DNA of 64,000 nucleotides, from the NCBI RefSeq assembly GCF_001870675.1, contig NZ_MEHT01000010.1, positions 18,782 to 82,781 of the forward strand. Reading direction: 5' to 3'. The notes below the pieces were generated by a model, which saw nothing but the letters and a program-made list of their open reading frames with translations, ran no database searches and was not told where the DNA came from. This document shows, in pieces, positions 48,518 to 57,871 of this stretch. Made by a program: the position numbers and the translations under genes. This stretch comes from Roseinatronobacter thiooxidans. Its GTDB lineage: Bacteria > Pseudomonadota > Alphaproteobacteria > Rhodobacterales > Rhodobacteraceae. Within the stretch, counting starts at the first letter, position 1; every line of letters begins with the position of its first letter.

Positions 48518-48976
48518 ATGAAGCTGTCTACAAAAGGGCGTTACGCCATGATCGCCTTGGTGGATTTGGCGCAAGCCCCGACTGGGGGGCTGGTGTCGCT
48601 GAATGAAATTGCAAACCGGCAGCATGTGTCGCTGGCCTATCTGGAGCAGCTGTTCGTCAAGCTGCGCCGCGCCGGTCTGGTTGAGTCTGTGCGCGGGCCG
48701 GGGGGCGGCTACCGGCTGGCACGCGGGGCCGATTCGATCCGCGTGTCCGAGGTGCTGGAAGCGGTCGAGGAAACTGTCAGCGCCATGCATACCGGCGCGG
48801 GAGCTTCGGGGGCGATTTCGGGGTCCAGGGCGCAATCCATGACCAACCGCTTGTGGGAAGGGTTGTCGGCACATGTCTATGTGTTTTTGCACCAAACCCG
48901 CCTGTCAGATGTGGCAAACAATGCCCTGACACCCTGTCCCGCTGTGCCCAATCTGTTCGAGATTGTGGACGAATGA
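48518..48976 (+). CDS. iscR: Rrf2-family Fe-S regulator IscR (single-cysteine type)
   Basis: A 152-aa Rrf2 regulator beginning MKLSTKGRYAMIALVDLA. The winged helix-turn-helix covers about 1-85 with the wing GPGGGYRLA. Classical IscR binds a 2Fe-2S cluster by three cysteines and a His around residues 92-107; here that region (MHTGAGASGAISGSRAQSMT) has none. Only Cys140 is present. This fits the unusual IscR type described from Rhodobacter sphaeroides. ATG 48518 matches the conserved N-terminus; an in-frame GTG at 48512 is possible. It leads the suf operon. Confidence 0.92.
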   Translation: MKLSTKGRYAMIALVDLAQAPTGGLVSLNEIANRQHVSLAYLEQLFVKLRRAGLVESVRGPGGGYRLARGADSIRVSEVLEAVEETVSAMHTGAGASGAISGSRAQSMTNRLWEGLSAHVYVFLHQTRLSDVANNALTPCPAVPNLFEIVDE

Positions 48977-49026
48977 TGCAACACGCCGGCTGCGGCTGGC
49001 ATTGTGCAAGGTAAAGGGGCTGCTCT

Positions 49027-50073
49027 GTGACACGCCGCGTCTATCTGGATTATAACGCCACCGCGCCTTTGCGCGACGAGGCGCGCGTGGCCATGATCGC
49101 CGCGATGGATGTGGTGGGCAACCCGTCATCTGTCCATGCCGAAGGGCGGCGCGCGCGCGCGCTGCTGGAGAAGGCACGCGCGCAAGTGGCGGCGGCCCTT
49201 GGGGCGGACGGGGCAGAGGTGATCTTCACCTCTGGCGCGACCGAAGCAGCAGGGCTGGCGCTGGCAGGGCGCGGGGTGTCATGCGCTGCGATCGAACATG
49301 ATGCAGTGCGCGCATGGGGAGATGATGCGCTTGGCGTCGATGAATTGAGTGCAGTGACAGTGCCCCATCCCGACCGCGCCACCCTTCAGATTGCCAATTC
49401 CGAAACAGGTATCGTGCAAGCCCTACCCGAAGGGCTGGCCGTCAGCGACCTGACGCAGGGTTTTGGCAAGCTGCCTTTCGCCTTCAACTGGCTGGGGGTC
49501 GAGATGGGCTTTATCTCGGCGCATAAAATCGGTGGGCCAAAAGGGGTCGGCGCGCTGGTTATGCGACGGGGCACTGATATCGCGGCACAAATTCGCGGCG
49601 GCGGTCAGGAAATGGGGCGGCGCGCGGGCACGGAAAACCTGATTGCCATCGCCGGATTCGGCGCCGCGGCAGAAGCTGCGGCAAAAGACCTTGCAGATGG
49701 TGTCTGGAATTCTGTATCTGAAATTAGAAATATTCTAGAACAGGCTCTGGACGCTGGCGCAAGCAAGACTATTTTAGTCGGGAAAGGAACCGACCGTTTG
49801 CCCAACACCTTGTGTCTTGCGACACCCGGGTGGAAGGGAGAGACGCAGGTGATGCAGATGGACTTGGCAGGCTTTGCCATTTCGGCTGGATCGGCCTGTT
49901 CTTCTGGCAAGCTTCGGGCGTCTGCCGTGTTGGGCGCGATGGGGTTTGACGCGGCAACGGCATCGGGCGCGATCCGGGTCTCATTGGGCCCACAGACGCA
50001 AAAAGAAGATGTGCTGCGCTTTGCTGATGCGTGGTTAAGGGAATATCGCCGTTTCGCTGCCCGCGCGGCGTGA
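49027..50073 (+). CDS. Cysteine desulfurase (IscS/NifS class)
   Basis: A 348-aa PLP enzyme. YLDYNATAP opens it, the PLP lysine is Lys167 in [10 protein letters not shown], and the catalytic Cys291 is in [10 protein letters not shown]. It is a short group-I enzyme, supplementing the group-II SufS at the end of the same operon. The start is GTG at 49027. Codons 232-238 are AT-rich with rare AGA and CTA, and contain an Irr-box-like sequence (49723-49739). sufB follows after 50 bases. Confidence 0.93.
   Translation: MTRRVYLDYNATAPLRDEARVAMIAAMDVVGNPSSVHAEGRRARALLEKARAQVAAALGADGAEVIFTSGATEAAGLALAGRGVSCAAIEHDAVRAWGDDALGVDELSAVTVPHPDRATLQIANSETGIVQALPEGLAVSDLTQGFGKLPFAFNWLGVEMGFISAHKIGGPKGVGALVMRRGTDIAAQIRGGGQEMGRRAGTENLIAIAGFGAAAEAAAKDLADGVWNSVSEIRNILEQALDAGASKTILVGKGTDRLPNTLCLATPGWKGETQVMQMDLAGFAISAGSACSSGKLRASAVLGAMGFDAATASGAIRVSLGPQTQKEDVLRFADAWLREYRRFAARAA
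49723..49739. promoter_or_regulatory. Irr-box-like palindrome inside the cysteine desulfurase gene
   Basis: ATTAGAA-ATA-TTCTAGA keeps the TTAGAA-N3-TTCTA core of the ICE box seen upstream of iscR. It lies within codons 232-238 and is made with codons unusual for this GC-rich genome. It could be a second Irr site or chance. Confidence 0.4.
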
Positions 50074-50123
50074 ACGGACGAAAAGGCCCCGGCACGGGGG
50101 CCGGATTAGGAGAAGGAAAGCAG

Positions 50124-51635
50124 ATGGCTGTACTTGACGAGACGCAAATGCGCGAAGGGGTAGACCGCGAGACTGTCGAGACAGTGCAGTCGATGGCGGG
50201 CACCTACAAGCATGGTTGGGAAACCGAGATCGAGATGGACTTTGCGCCCAAGGGGCTGAACGAAGACATCGTGCGCCTGATTTCTGAAAAGAATAACGAA
50301 CCGGAATGGCTGCTGGAATGGCGGCTGGACGCCTATCGGCGCTGGCTGACGATGGAAAGCCCCGACTGGGCCATGCTGAACATTCCTGAAATCGACTATC
50401 AGGAACAGTATTACTATGCCAAACCCAAATCCATGGCCGAAAAACCCAAATCGCTGGACGATGTGGACCCGAAACTTCTGGAAACCTACGCCAAGCTGGG
50501 GATTCCGCTGAAAGAACAAATGCTTCTGGCCGGTGTTGAAGGCGCGGAAGAAGGGCGCAAGGTTGCGGTCGATGCGGTGTTCGACTCTGTCTCGCTGGGG
50601 ACAACTTTCAAGAAAGAACTGGCAGCAGCGGGCGTGATCTTCTGCTCGATCTCGGAAGCGGTGCAGGACCATCCCGAACTGGTGAAGAAATACCTCGGCT
50701 CTGTCGTGCCGCAGAATGACAATTACTTCGCGGCGCTGAACTCGGCTGTGTTCTCGGATGGCAGCTTTGTCTACATCCCCGCCGGTGTGAAATGCCCGAT
50801 GGAGCTTTCGACCTATTTCCGCATCAATGCGGAAAATACCGGCCAGTTTGAACGCACGCTGATCGTTGCCGAAAAAGGCAGCCATGTCAGCTATCTGGAA
50901 GGCTGCACCGCGCCCAAGCGCGACACCAACCAGCTGCATGCCGCGGTGGTAGAGATCGTCATTCTGGAAGATGCAGAGGTCAAATATTCGACCGTGCAAA
51001 ACTGGTTTCCCGGCGATGAGAACGGCAAGGGCGGGATTTACAATTTCGTCACCAAACGCGCCGATTGCCGCGAGGACCGCGCGAAAGTCATGTGGACGCA
51101 GGTGGAAACCGGCAGTGCGATCACATGGAAATACCCGTCCTGCATTCTGCGCGGCGATGACACACAGGGTGAATTCTACTCGATCGCCATTGCCAATAAC
51201 TGGCAGCAGGCCGACACAGGCACGAAAATGGTGCATCTGGGCAAGAATTCACGCTCGCGCATCGTGTCCAAGGGCATTTCGGCGGGCCATGCGCAAAACA
51301 CCTATCGTGGCTTGGTGTCGATGCACCCCAAAGCAACCAGCAGCCGCAACTATACCCAATGCGACAGCTTGTTGATTGGCGATAAATGCGGCGCGCATAC
51401 TGTGCCCTATATCGAGGTGCGCAACGCTTCCAGCCGTGTCGAGCATGAGGCGACAACCTCGAAGGTGGATGACGACCAGCTGTTCTATTGCCGCTCTCGC
51501 GGGATGGACGAGGAAGAGGCGGTGGCCTTGGTTGTCAACGGGTTCTGCAAGGAAGTGTTGCAGGAATTGCCGATGGAATTCGCCATGGAAGCGCAGGCGC
51601 TGGTCGCCATCTCGCTTGAAGGGTCAGTGGGCTGA
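50124..51635 (+). CDS. sufB: Fe-S cluster assembly scaffold subunit SufB
   Basis: A 503-aa core scaffold protein. Typical SufB blocks: [60 protein letters not shown] and the C-terminal [20 protein letters not shown]. The conserved cysteines of SufB, including that of EGCTAP, are present. ATG 50124 has AGGAGAAGGAAAG just upstream. With SufC and SufD it forms the SufBCD complex. Confidence 0.97.
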   Translation: MAVLDETQMREGVDRETVETVQSMAGTYKHGWETEIEMDFAPKGLNEDIVRLISEKNNEPEWLLEWRLDAYRRWLTMESPDWAMLNIPEIDYQEQYYYAKPKSMAEKPKSLDDVDPKLLETYAKLGIPLKEQMLLAGVEGAEEGRKVAVDAVFDSVSLGTTFKKELAAAGVIFCSISEAVQDHPELVKKYLGSVVPQNDNYFAALNSAVFSDGSFVYIPAGVKCPMELSTYFRINAENTGQFERTLIVAEKGSHVSYLEGCTAPKRDTNQLHAAVVEIVILEDAEVKYSTVQNWFPGDENGKGGIYNFVTKRADCREDRAKVMWTQVETGSAITWKYPSCILRGDDTQGEFYSIAIANNWQQADTGTKMVHLGKNSRSRIVSKGISAGHAQNTYRGLVSMHPKATSSRNYTQCDSLLIGDKCGAHTVPYIEVRNASSRVEHEATTSKVDDDQLFYCRSRGMDEEEAVALVVNGFCKEVLQELPMEFAMEAQALVAISLEGSVG

Positions 51636-51680
51636 GGCCCTGAAATAAAGCGCTTTGCGCTGGGAATGAGGAATAGTTAA

Positions 51681-52442
51681 ATGTTGGAAATCAAGAACCT
51701 GCACGCCGAACTTGAAGACGATTCTGAGGTGAAAATCCTCAAGGGTCTGTCGCTGAAGGTGAACCCCGGCGAAGTGCATGCCATTATGGGGCCGAACGGG
51801 TCGGGCAAGTCGACGCTGTCTTATGTGCTGTCGGGCCGCGATGGCTATACCGTGACAGATGGCAGCGCCACACTGGAAGGCGTGGACCTGTTGGAAATGG
51901 AAGCCGAGGAACGCGCGGCCGCCGGCCTGTTTCTGGCGTTTCAATACCCTGTCGAGATTCCAGGCGTGGGCAACATGACCTTTCTGCGCACCGCCGTGAA
52001 TGCACAGCGCAAAGCACGTGGTCAGGAAGAACTGTCAGCGGGCGAATTCCTGAAAGTCGTGCGCGCAAAGGCCAAGGATTTGCAGATCGATGCCGATATG
52101 CTGAAACGGCCTGTAAATGTGGGCTTCTCGGGCGGTGAGAAAAAGCGCAACGAGATTTTGCAAATGGCCATGCTGGAACCCAAGATGTGCATCTTGGATG
52201 AAACAGATTCCGGCCTTGATGTGGACGCGATGAAACTGGTGGCAGATGGTGTGAACGCGCTGCGCGATGCAGGCCGGTCGTTCCTTGTTATCACGCATTA
52301 TCAACGGCTTCTCGACCATATTGTACCGGATGTCGTGCATATCCTGTCCGAAGGCCGGATCATCAAGACAGGCGGTCCCGAACTGGCGTTGGAAGTTGAA
52401 CGCAACGGCTATGCCGACCTGATGGCGGAGGCGCAGGCATGA
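51681..52442 (+). CDS. sufC: Fe-S cluster assembly ATPase SufC
   Basis: A 253-aa ABC-type ATPase. Walker A is GPNGSGKST, the signature is SGGEKKRNEIL, and Walker B is CILDETDSGLD with the Suf-specific DETDSG. FQYPVEIPGV is typical of SufC. Its ATP cycle drives cluster assembly on SufBD. It overlaps sufD by four bases (ATGA). Confidence 0.98.
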   Translation: MLEIKNLHAELEDDSEVKILKGLSLKVNPGEVHAIMGPNGSGKSTLSYVLSGRDGYTVTDGSATLEGVDLLEMEAEERAAAGLFLAFQYPVEIPGVGNMTFLRTAVNAQRKARGQEELSAGEFLKVVRAKAKDLQIDADMLKRPVNVGFSGGEKKRNEILQMAMLEPKMCILDETDSGLDVDAMKLVADGVNALRDAGRSFLVITHYQRLLDHIVPDVVHILSEGRIIKTGGPELALEVERNGYADLMAEAQA

Positions 52443-53737
52443 TGCCACGGGCCAAACTGAAAGCGCAAAAGGTCGAGGCGGCGCAGGCACTGTTGGCGGA
52501 CCGCACGCTTCCTGAAGGGGGCGCATGGATCACCAAGGCGCGCAACGCGGCACAGGCCCGCGTGCGTGACATGGGCTTGCCCACCAAGCGCGACGAATAC
52601 TGGCGCTATACAGACCCCCGCCGCCTGACCGATGCCGGGGTGGTGGCCGGTGCGCTGCATGACACCAAAGGCGAGCCGCTGGTTTTTGACCAGATTGACC
52701 GGATCAAGCTGGTGTTTGTCGATGGTGTGTTCGATGAACAGGCCTCTGACCCGCTGGTGCTGGACGGGGTGGAAATCTGCCAACTGTCGCAAGCGGCGCG
52801 CACAGACCTGCATTGGGCGCGCGATCTCTATGGATCGCTAGACGCGCGGGCACAATCGCCCGTCGAGCGCCCCTTGGCCAGCCTGAACACCGCCTATGCG
52901 ACCGAGGGTGTGTTGATCCGCGTAACCGGCAAGCCGCAAAAGCCCATTTCGCTGATCTACCTGCGCAAATCCGAAACCGCAGATGCGATGCTGCACCATG
53001 TCATTCGCGTTGAGGCGGGCGCAGAGGCGACTGTGCTGGAAAACGGCCCCATCGCCACGCGCTTCAATCAGGTCATGGAAGTGGACATTGCCGATGGCGG
53101 CACGCTCCACCACATTCGCGCACAGGGGCGCGACCATGAGCGCGTAGGCTCTGCGCATCTGTTCGCGCGTCTGGGCGAAGGCGCGCATCTGAAATCCTTT
53201 ACGCTGACCGCCAATGGCGCGCTGATCCGCAATGATTCGATCATCTGGCTGGATGGCGCGGGCGGGTCTGCGCATGTGGCAGGCGCGACAGTCGGCGACG
53301 GGGCCTTCCATCATGATGACACTGTGTTCATCACGCATGGCGCGCCGCGCTGCGAAAGCCGTCAGGTGTTCAAGAAAGTGCTGCGCGGTGGGGCTGTGGG
53401 CGTGTTTCAGGGCAAGATTCTGGTCGACCAGATCGCGCAGCTGACAGATGGCTACCAAATCAGCCAATCATTGCTGCTGGATGAAAATGCCCAGTTTCTG
53501 GCCAAGCCAGAGTTGGAAATCTATGCCGATGATGTGAAATGCAGCCACGGCTCTACCTCGGGCGAGATTGATGACAACCAGCTATTCTACCTGCGCGCAC
53601 GCGGTGTGCCGGAAGATACAGCCAAAACCCTGCTGGTTCTGGCCTTTCTGGCCGAAGCGCTGGACGAGATTGCAGATTCTGCATTCGCTGATGACCTGCG
53701 CACACGGCTGGAAGCATGGTTTGAACGGCGCGGCTGA
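52439..53737 (+). CDS. sufD: Fe-S cluster assembly protein SufD
   Basis: A 432-aa beta-helix partner of SufB. The N-terminal GLPTKRDEYWRYTDPRRL and the C-terminal DVKCSHGSTSGEIDDNQLFY are SufD hallmarks, including the HGST-G-x-I block. Its start overlaps the sufC stop. Length is normal. Confidence 0.97.
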   Translation: MMPRAKLKAQKVEAAQALLADRTLPEGGAWITKARNAAQARVRDMGLPTKRDEYWRYTDPRRLTDAGVVAGALHDTKGEPLVFDQIDRIKLVFVDGVFDEQASDPLVLDGVEICQLSQAARTDLHWARDLYGSLDARAQSPVERPLASLNTAYATEGVLIRVTGKPQKPISLIYLRKSETADAMLHHVIRVEAGAEATVLENGPIATRFNQVMEVDIADGGTLHHIRAQGRDHERVGSAHLFARLGEGAHLKSFTLTANGALIRNDSIIWLDGAGGSAHVAGATVGDGAFHHDDTVFITHGAPRCESRQVFKKVLRGGAVGVFQGKILVDQIAQLTDGYQISQSLLLDENAQFLAKPELEIYADDVKCSHGSTSGEIDDNQLFYLRARGVPEDTAKTLLVLAFLAEALDEIADSAFADDLRTRLEAWFERRG

Positions 53738-53807
53738 TGGCGGAGATGGCTTGTAAACTCGCGGCGCGCGGTCTGTCTGACCGGGCGTCAAGATATGGGT
53801 GCGTTTC

Positions 53808-54308
53808 ATGTCTGTAACCCGCAACATGGCGCGCACCTATCGTGCGCCCCGCGCGACAACACGCGGCATGATCGCCCAAGGCATAACCGAGCCGCAGATT
53901 CTGGCTTTCGGCCTGATTTCTTGCGGGTTGATCTTTGTGGCGCAATGGCCGGGCCTGTCGCGGGCGGCAGCACTTGACCCCACTATCACGTTCGAGCAGC
54001 GGATGGGCGGCGCGTTGTTCGGCATCATGTTCATGCTGCCTTTGCTTCTCTATGGTGTTGCGGGGCTGTTGCAACTTGTGCTGCGTGTGCTGGCAGGGCC
54101 AGTGCAGGGGCTGCATGTGCGCCTTGTGCTGTTCTGGTCACTTCTGAGCGTTACGCCGTTGATGCTGGTGCAGGGCGGGCTTGCGGCTTTGCTGGGGCCA
54201 ACACAGGCGGTCACATCTTTCGGGTTTGTGGTGACTGCGGTATTTCTTTACATACTTGGGGCGGGGCTGTTGGAAGTGGCGCGTCCGCGCCATGGCGAAG
54301 CCTCTTGA
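53808..54308 (+). CDS. YIP1-like membrane protein, first of a pair
   Basis: A 166-aa protein with a basic head (MSVTRNMARTYRAPRATTRG) and four hydrophobic segments. With its neighbour at 54334 it resembles the YIP1-family pairs found in Rhodobacterales suf operons. Role in Fe-S assembly is not known. ATG 53808 was chosen; an in-frame GTG at 53799 is possible. Confidence 0.7.
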   Translation: MSVTRNMARTYRAPRATTRGMIAQGITEPQILAFGLISCGLIFVAQWPGLSRAAALDPTITFEQRMGGALFGIMFMLPLLLYGVAGLLQLVLRVLAGPVQGLHVRLVLFWSLLSVTPLMLVQGGLAALLGPTQAVTSFGFVVTAVFLYILGAGLLEVARPRHGEAS

Positions 54309-54333
54309 AGGCCTGCCGAAAAGGACCGAATCC

Positions 54334-54906
54334 ATGAACTTGAATGCTGCCAATGTCGGCGCGCTTGTGCGCCTTACCATAACGCGCCCGCGCGAAGCGG
54401 CGGCGCAACTTATAGGCATGAATATCCCCGATGATGCGCGCTGGCTGGGGTTTGTGATTGTCGTTGTGCTGTCGGTGCTGATCGGACAGGTCTCGGTGCT
54501 GCTGATGGGCGAGGAGGGGTTTCAGGGCAGCATGCTGTTCATGGCCATGTTCCAGACCTCTATCTTGCTGGGCATGGTGGTGGCGGTTCAGGGTATAGGG
54601 CGCGCCTTGGGCGGCGGCGGGACATTCCCCGACACGCTTGTCCTGATGGCGTGGTTGCAATTTGTGATGCTGGTGTTCCAACTGGTGCAGATTGTCAGCT
54701 TGCTGTTCATTCCTGCCATGTTCGGGCTGATCACACTTGCCGCACTGGTCTTTTTCATGTGGATGCTGACAAACTTCATCATGGCGCTACATGGCTTCAC
54801 ATCGCCGACCAAAGTGTTTGTCGGCATCATTTTTTCGTTCTTCGCAATGGCTGTCATCCTGGCCATTTTGCTGGGAATGATGGGGCTTGCGCCAGGAGGG
54901 GTCTAA
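54334..54906 (+). CDS. YIP1 family membrane protein, second of a pair
   Basis: A 190-aa protein. The head LVRLTITRPREAAAQLIGMNI fits the YIP1 domain, followed by five hydrophobic helices. ATG 54334 starts the conserved head. It ends one base before the sufS start, so it is part of the suf message. Function is unknown. Confidence 0.75.
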   Translation: MNLNAANVGALVRLTITRPREAAAQLIGMNIPDDARWLGFVIVVVLSVLIGQVSVLLMGEEGFQGSMLFMAMFQTSILLGMVVAVQGIGRALGGGGTFPDTLVLMAWLQFVMLVFQLVQIVSLLFIPAMFGLITLAALVFFMWMLTNFIMALHGFTSPTKVFVGIIFSFFAMAVILAILLGMMGLAPGGV

Positions 54907-54907
54907 C

Positions 54908-56128
54908 ATGCTCGATATCTCGCGGGTGCGCGCGGATTTTCCGATCCTAGATCGCACAGTCAATGGCAAGCCATTGGTCTATCTGGACAATGGCGCCTCT
55001 GCACAAAAGCCGCGCGCGGTGATTGACGCGGTCACCCGCGCCTATGCCGAAGAATATTCCAATGTCCATCGCGGCCTGCATTACCTGTCCAATCTGGCGA
55101 CCGATAAATACGAGGCCGTGCGCGGCACTTTGCAGCGCTTTTTGAATGCAGCCCATGAAGATGAGATCATCTTCACCACAGGTACCACGCAGGGCATCAA
55201 TCTGGTGTCCTATGGCTGGGCGATGCCACGGTTTGAACCGGGCGATGAGATTGTTCTGTCGATCATGGAACACCATGCCAATATTGTGCCGTGGCATTTC
55301 CTGCGCGAACGGCAGGGGGCGGTGCTGCGCTGGGTCGATTGCGCGGCGGATGGAACGCTGGACCCGCAAGCCGTGCTGGACGCGATTGGCCCGCGCACGA
55401 AACTGGTGGCAATCACCCATATGTCGAATGTTCTGGGCACCGTGGTCGATGTGGCCGCGATCTGCGCAGGTGCGCGCGAAAAAGGTGTGCCGGTGCTGGT
55501 AGACGGGTCGCAGGCGGCGGTGCATATGCCGGTCGATATGCAGGCCATCGGGTGCGATTTCTACGCTGTGACAGGGCACAAGCTGTATGGCCCATCGGCG
55601 TCGGGTGCGATCTATATCTCGCGCGCGCGACAGGCCGAGATGCGCCCGTTTCTGGGCGGTGGCGACATGATCCGCGAAGTCACGCGCGACACCGTCACCT
55701 ATAACGACCCTCCCCATAAGTTCGAGGCCGGTACGCCGGGGATTGTCCAGCAAATCGGCCTTGGGGTGGCGATTGACTATATGATGGCGCAGGGCATGGA
55801 GGCGATTGCCGCCCATGAGGCTGATCTGCGCGATTATGCGCAGGGCAGGTTTGCAGGGCTGAACTGGCTGAATGTGCAAGGCAATGCGCCCGACAAGGGC
55901 GCTATCTTCAGCTTCACGCTGGAAGGTGCGGCACATGCGCATGACATCTCGACCGTGCTGGACAAGAAAGGCATTGCCGTGCGCGCGGGCCAGCATTGCG
56001 CAGCCCCCCTGATGGACCATCTGGGCCTGACCGCCACCTGCCGCGCGTCATTTGCAATGTATAACACGCGCGATGATGTGGATAAACTGGTCGATGCGCT
56101 GGAATTCTGTCACGAGTTGTTTGCCTGA
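54908..56128 (+). CDS. sufS: Cysteine desulfurase SufS
   Basis: A 406-aa group-II desulfurase. [17 protein letters not shown] opens it, the PLP lysine is Lys225 in [13 protein letters not shown], and the active-site Cys364 is in [15 protein letters not shown]. It supplies sulfur to SufBCD, usually through SufE or SufU; neither partner is seen in this window. It ends the operon, about 50 bases before the tRNA gene. Confidence 0.97.
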   Translation: MLDISRVRADFPILDRTVNGKPLVYLDNGASAQKPRAVIDAVTRAYAEEYSNVHRGLHYLSNLATDKYEAVRGTLQRFLNAAHEDEIIFTTGTTQGINLVSYGWAMPRFEPGDEIVLSIMEHHANIVPWHFLRERQGAVLRWVDCAADGTLDPQAVLDAIGPRTKLVAITHMSNVLGTVVDVAAICAGAREKGVPVLVDGSQAAVHMPVDMQAIGCDFYAVTGHKLYGPSASGAIYISRARQAEMRPFLGGGDMIREVTRDTVTYNDPPHKFEAGTPGIVQQIGLGVAIDYMMAQGMEAIAAHEADLRDYAQGRFAGLNWLNVQGNAPDKGAIFSFTLEGAAHAHDISTVLDKKGIAVRAGQHCAAPLMDHLGLTATCRASFAMYNTRDDVDKLVDALEFCHELFA

Positions 56129-56176
56129 AATGGGCGATTGCATCAGCGTATTTGTCGTTCTATAGACAGCGCAGAC

Positions 56177-56253
<77 letters not shown>

Positions 56254-56318
56254 ATTTTTCCTGAAAAAACAGTCGGTTGGTAGGCTCTTAATCAGCAACA
56301 AGACATTCAGGTTTTTTC

Positions 56319-56339
56319 GGTTCAGCACAGGTTCAGCAG
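56319..56339 (+). promoter_or_regulatory. Candidate integrase arm-type site, left end
   Basis: Two GGTTCAGCA units 12 bases apart, in the same orientation. A near-identical pair (GGTTCAACA twice, 17 of 21 bases shared over the whole block) is at 63776-63796, close to the other att site. Paired sites near both ends suit the N-terminal arm-binding domain of the integrase. Confidence 0.6.
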
Positions 56340-56385
56340 TGCTTAGGAAATTGCGCACGGTTTTCCGCTGATCTGTCGGAAATCA

Positions 56386-56724
56386 TCAGCACGAAATCTG
56401 CAGCCGCCAGCGCCCTCGGCCTACCCCTTTAGGCACAATCCGCACCTTCCCGGCCAAAGACACGTTCACAACGTTGATCGCGTCGTGCAGGTCCTCATAC
56501 ATTCTCGCCTGAGAAGGCCCCCCGTCAGGATCATCGACATACATCGCGTCGAAGAGGTCGAGCGTCGTGACCGTGCGGCCAGCAGAGGCCCATACGGCCC
56601 GCAAGACAGCTTCAGGCATGCCGGTGACATTGCTGGACTGGACAAGGCGGTCGATCGTTGCAGCGCCTGCCCGAGCGTTACACATGGGGCAGACGATAGG
56701 TTCAGCGGGCACCTTCCCCGGCAT
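56386..56724 (-). CDS. Small winged-helix-like protein with a CxxC motif
   Basis: A 112-aa protein. The head has CPMCNA, half of a possible zinc site. The remainder reads like a compact winged helix: LRAVWASAGRTVTTLDLFDA, then a wing-like VRIVPKGVGRGRWRLQI. It resembles the DNA-binding domain of OmpR-type regulators without a receiver. Its start overlaps the stop of the upstream 69-aa gene (TAATG). It is the last gene before attL. Function is inferred only. Confidence 0.5.
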   Translation of the reverse strand: MPGKVPAEPIVCPMCNARAGAATIDRLVQSSNVTGMPEAVLRAVWASAGRTVTTLDLFDAMYVDDPDGGPSQARMYEDLHDAINVVNVSLAGKVRIVPKGVGRGRWRLQISC

Positions 56725-56933
56725 TATTCGGAGGCCACCAGTTCAGGGGCCGCGCCCTCTTTCAGATCAGCCAGTGCGTTTGCCAGCTTCTCAGCCATGG
56801 CGAACGCTTCGCCGACGATCTTCATCTCTGCGTTTGTCTCACTTGGCAAAAACGCGACCAGGGTTTCGAGGTCTTCCAGCTTCGCTTTCAGTTCGAGAGC
56901 GTCAGCTTCAAGGGCAAGGATGCTTGTGGTCAT
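56724..56933 (-). CDS. Small coiled-coil protein of the island
   Basis: A 69-aa acidic protein that is almost all Ala/Glu/Leu/Lys and predicts a helix or coiled coil (MTTSILALEADALELKAKLE). No family is recognised. It overlaps the next gene by one base and has a plausible promoter about 65 bases upstream. Confidence 0.5.
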   Translation of the reverse strand: MTTSILALEADALELKAKLEDLETLVAFLPSETNAEMKIVGEAFAMAEKLANALADLKEGAAPELVASE

Positions 56934-57000
56934 GATCTAATTCTCCAAGGGTTTCACTGAAACCGAGGATAGCGCGCCAGTGCCTTCATGTAAAGCATTG

Positions 57001-57030
57001 ATTATATTGTGAAAATCGCAACACTAGCAA
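57001..57030 (-). promoter_or_regulatory. Candidate sigma-70 promoter for the 56933-56386 gene pair
   Basis: On the minus strand TTGCTA (-35), an 18-base spacer and TATAAT (-10) stand in a conspicuously AT-rich patch, about 65 bases before the ATG at 56933. Confidence 0.5.
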
Positions 57031-57047
57031 CGCTGGTCGCAACAGTT

Positions 57048-57689
57048 TCAGCGCCCGTATCCGCGCCGCTTGGCCTCAGCGATCGCGGCTTTGATCAGTC
57101 GCGGGCTATTCCCTGCATTGGTGGCCTCTAAGCTGTCAATCAAACCGGGCGTCAGCTTGTCGAGGTCAGCGATCAAGGCGCGCGCAGCGTTCAAATCGCT
57201 TTCAAAGGTAGAGCCATATGAGGCCTGCAACTCTTTCATTGTCGCCTCGGCCATTTCGTCGCGCTGTTCCTGTGTGAAACCGTCGGAAGCGCTTTCGTTG
57301 TAAGCGGCCAGCGCCTCGTTGAATACCGAGGAAGGCGTCCCGGCGTCCTTCATATCTGCGACCAGCGCCTTCCCGGCCTGATCCAGTTCCGCCGATCTTT
57401 CGCGGTCATCTTCCTGAAGGGCGGCAAGGGCGGCTTGATTGAAAAACGATTTAGCCGTTGTGTCGTCGAAAGAGGCGCTGTCCTCATAGCTGAGGGCCGC
57501 AGGTTCTTCATCCGAAGCGGCAGCGCGTTTTTCTGGCCGTTGAGGCTGTGTGGCACCCGTGGAATGTTCTTCGGGATACAGCACCCGTTCGGTTCGATCC
57601 GGTTGCCGGTCAGATTGGCCTGCATGGGGCGCAGAGGCAGGAGCGGACGCGGGCACGTCATCAGGATACATCGATCGCAGATCAGTCAT
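57048..57689 (-). CDS. Island protein of unknown function with phage-structural-like tail
   Basis: A 213-aa protein. The first 75 residues are Pro/Ala/Glu-rich and look disordered. The rest is helical, ending LIDSLEATNAGNSPRLIKAA. The pattern N-x-G-N-x-P-x-x-I-x-x-A recalls the C-termini of phage scaffold-like or minor head proteins, but this is weak evidence. Its ATG overlaps the stop of the gene before it. Confidence 0.5.
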   Translation of the reverse strand: MTDLRSMYPDDVPASAPASAPHAGQSDRQPDRTERVLYPEEHSTGATQPQRPEKRAAASDEEPAALSYEDSASFDDTTAKSFFNQAALAALQEDDRERSAELDQAGKALVADMKDAGTPSSVFNEALAAYNESASDGFTQEQRDEMAEATMKELQASYGSTFESDLNAARALIADLDKLTPGLIDSLEATNAGNSPRLIKAAIAEAKRRGYGR

Positions 57690-57870
57690 TTAGGTCTCCA
57701 TCACGAATAGGGGTGGTTGTCGTGTATTCAGCGCCTTCCCGATCTTCGGGATACCAGCGATTTTCGAGAGGCATCGATTTTGCGCGCCGCGCCCGCGCAG
57801 CATCAAGAAGGCGTTTGAATTCCGCGTCGAAGCCGTTGCTGCCAATCGGTCTGCCAAAGGGACGGCTCAT
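57682..57870 (-). CDS. Small basic island protein
   Basis: A 62-aa protein, MSRPFGRPIGSNGFDAEFKR and onward, basic in the first half and acidic at the end. No family is recognised; the GRPIGSNG start echoes the head of the TerS-like protein. ATG 57870 was chosen over 57894 because it comes one base after the preceding stop codon. It overlaps the following gene by 8 bases. Confidence 0.5.
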   Translation of the reverse strand: MSRPFGRPIGSNGFDAEFKRLLDAARARRAKSMPLENRWYPEDREGAEYTTTTPIRDGDLND

Positions 57871-57871
57871 C

